DNA of 7,906 nt, from NCBI GenBank assembly GCA_029253325.1, contig JAQWZS010000206.1, forward strand, positions 1 to 7,906, given 5' to 3'. This DNA is from Bacteroidia bacterium (lineage in GTDB: Bacteria; Bacteroidota; Bacteroidia; NS11-12g; UBA9320). The notes beneath the pieces are model-generated. The model ran no database searches. It worked only from the letters and a program-made list of their open reading frames with translations, and was not told the origin of the DNA. The first letter of the stretch is position 1. The number at the start of each line of letters is the position of its first letter. Made by a program: the position numbers and the translations under genes. This document shows positions 6,561 through 7,906 of the stretch, piece by piece.

Positions 6561-7187
6561 TTACATTAACAATAACACCCAATAAAACAATAAATGAACA
6601 AAAATCATCCAATAACTTCTTCCCGTAATAGAAGGAATTTTTCTAAATAGTAATTGAAAAATAAATGAGAATATAAACCAGCAAACATAGTTAAATATAG
6701 GTATCTCTGCGTTAGCCCACCACCACCATCCAAATCGAACAGCGACAAGCTCAAGTAAGAAATCGTAGGCTGTAATGACGATTGCTGATAACAATGCGGA
6801 GATTACGTACTGATTTGTCACTAAATTAATCAAACTTCTTGCAGCTATTGATAGCATTGCCCAAGTGAGGGGAATTATTACTGGCACTTGGTAATATTTA
6901 AACCCTAAAATGCTTCCGTATTTATAATCTCCAAATAAGTATCCATAGTTAACCCCAACATACTCTATTCCAAAAGAGAATAAAAGGATTAAAAGTATAG
7001 CCAAAATATTTCTAGAGACCCATCTCCCCTCTTCTAAATAAACAATCAAAAAACTAAACAACAACATGTATGGTGTTAAGCTTAGAAAAAAGGATCTACT
7101 TAATGGCAATAGTATACCAATAAGCCCTACAACATAAGGTACTAGTAAAAGTGTAAAAAAGTTAGTTTTAACAAATCTTGAAATCAT
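6561..7187 (-). CDS. cruF: Carotenoid hydratase-like membrane protein (CruF / DUF422 family)
   Basis: CruF-family enzymes add water to the psi end of a linear carotenoid, giving a 1-hydroxy end group; they work in the membrane where the pigment is made. The 208-residue product is almost entirely hydrophobic, with six or seven membrane segments (about 10-30, 36-52, 60-80, 101-121, 128-150, 164-182, 192-207). Family marks are visible: the GIEYVGVNYGYLFGDYKYG segment (73-91, with Glu75) followed by LGFKYYQVPVIIPLTW, then YDFLLELVAVRFG (141-153, with Asp142 and Glu146) and a PIFNYVCW motif. A run of four tryptophans (154-157) sits where relatives have a Trp-rich turn. The ATG overlaps the end of crtD by 20 bases, and the next gene starts one base after its stop. 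The pairing with CrtD fits a 1-hydroxy-3,4-didehydro end group. CruF could not be separated from other DUF422 hydratases by sequence alone. Confidence 0.82.
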   Translation of the reverse strand: MISRFVKTNFFTLLLVPYVVGLIGILLPLSRSFFLSLTPYMLLFSFLIVYLEEGRWVSRNILAILLILLFSFGIEYVGVNYGYLFGDYKYGSILGFKYYQVPVIIPLTWAMLSIAARSLINLVTNQYVISALLSAIVITAYDFLLELVAVRFGWWWWANAEIPIFNYVCWFIFSFIFQLLFRKIPSITGRSYWMIFVHLLFYWVLLLM

Positions 7188-7906
7188 TACTTATAATATC
7201 CGTTGAAATTTTTGCAGATAACAAACATAAAGGAATACCACCACCTGGATGCACACTTCCACCACAAAAATACAAACCCTTGTGATGTTTATTAAAATTT
7301 GAATGCCTTAAAAAAGCTGACATCTTGTTGTTAGAACTGGAGCCATAGAGTGCACCTTTATAGCTACCCGTCTTATCCCAAATCATTTGAGGTGAAAGGA
7401 TGTGCTCTACTTCAATCATTTTATCTATATCTTCATCAAGTATTCGACTTAATTTATCCAGTATATTCTTTTTTGTCTCAGTAATTAAACGATCCCAATC
7501 TTGATTTTCGACATAAGGAGCATTGACCATAACAAACCAGTTCTCACAATTAGAAGGAGCGTCATTTTTCTTATACTTACTACTTATTTGAACATAAACT
7601 GTTGGGTCTTCATCTATGGTATGATTTTTAAATATTGATGTGAACTCTTTTCGATAATCTTCTGAGAAAAAGATATTGTGAAGCTCCAGATTATTGAATT
7701 CCTTTTTAATCCCCCAATAAAAAATTAGAGCTGAGCTACTTGGTTTATAATGCTTATTTTGGGCTTTTAGTAGGTTTTTTAATGGACCTTGAGATGCAGA
7801 AGCAATGTCCATATTGCAGACAGCTATATCATAAATAAAATCTTCCTGATTTACCTTATATCCTTTACCTACCTTGACTAAATCATTTACATCGGTATTG
7901 AAATTA
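7168..7906 (-). CDS. crtD: CrtD-like carotenoid 3,4-desaturase (CrtI family), C-terminal part (partial)
   Basis: CrtI-family desaturases are FAD enzymes that introduce double bases' worth of conjugation, that is C=C bonds, into linear carotenoids. The frame is open from the window's right edge to a TAA at 7170-7168, giving 245 C-terminal residues; the start and the N-terminal FAD-binding fold are outside. An ATG at 7812 is internal, because the reading frame continues upstream with a typical family segment: NFNTDV, a VKVGKGYKV strand, then YDIAVCNMDI, which corresponds to the VVSNADV motif of relatives. The C-terminal GLYFCGGSVHPGGGIPLCLLSAKI motif, near residue 212 of the visible part, is the FAD-contacting signature. 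The HPGGGIPL form, and the cruF gene that follows with a 20-base overlap, favour CrtD (1-hydroxycarotenoid 3,4-desaturase) over phytoene desaturase CrtI. A CrtI identity cannot be excluded without the N-terminal half. Confidence 0.82.
   Translation of the reverse strand, partial: NFNTDVNDLVKVGKGYKVNQEDFIYDIAVCNMDIASASQGPLKNLLKAQNKHYKPSSSALIFYWGIKKEFNNLELHNIFFSEDYRKEFTSIFKNHTIDEDPTVYVQISSKYKKNDAPSNCENWFVMVNAPYVENQDWDRLITETKKNILDKLSRILDEDIDKMIEVEHILSPQMIWDKTGSYKGALYGSSSNNKMSAFLRHSNFNKHHKGLYFCGGSVHPGGGIPLCLLSAKISTDIISNDFKIC

Noticed and set aside
7810..7812. ATG at 7812 as the start of a complete 214-residue protein
   Set aside because: The frame stays open to the window edge and the upstream codons encode a CrtI-family segment (YDIAVCNMDI and the strand before it), so the gene is a partial one running off the window.

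Overview
The window comes from an AT-rich member of the Bacteroidota, most likely a flavobacterium-like lineage. The evidence is a complete gldK-gldL-gldM-gldN block (the core of the type IX secretion system and gliding machinery, a phylum hallmark), Bacteroidota-type promoter elements (TTG / TAnnTTTG), A-rich leaders without clear Shine-Dalgarno sites, and a CrtD/CruF carotenoid pair typical of pigmented flavobacteria. Genus or species cannot be read from the sequence alone.

Left half (1-4859, + strand). The window opens in the last 55 codons of a PorP/SprF-family outer-membrane protein. It is followed by gldK (outer-membrane lipoprotein with a SUMF1/FGE fold), gldL and gldM (inner-membrane proton-driven motor) and gldN (periplasmic partner of GldK). 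The order porP-K-L-M-N matches the layout known from Porphyromonas. GldL-GldM span the inner membrane and turn; GldM reaches through the periplasm to the GldK-GldN ring at the outer membrane. A good promoter candidate lies before gldL, and a weaker one with a perfect palindrome in its spacer lies before gldK.

Middle (4872-4904). One strong hairpin with T-runs on both sides separates the convergent operons and can end transcription from either direction.

Right half (7906-4916, - strand). A tightly packed operon reads leftwards: crtD-like carotenoid desaturase (C-terminal part only), cruF-like carotenoid hydratase (20-nt overlap), a small exported protein of unknown function (1-nt gap) and a thiolase (15-nt gap). 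CruF and CrtD would together hydrate and desaturate a linear carotenoid end, as in myxol- or saproxanthin-type pigments. The thiolase most resembles the PaaJ/PcaF branch, so its link to pigment synthesis is uncertain.

Most of the window is recognisable. I see no mobile element, CRISPR array, tRNA, rRNA or clearly new system. The least explained element is the 142-residue protein inside the carotenoid operon. No gene-free stretch exceeds 300 bases.
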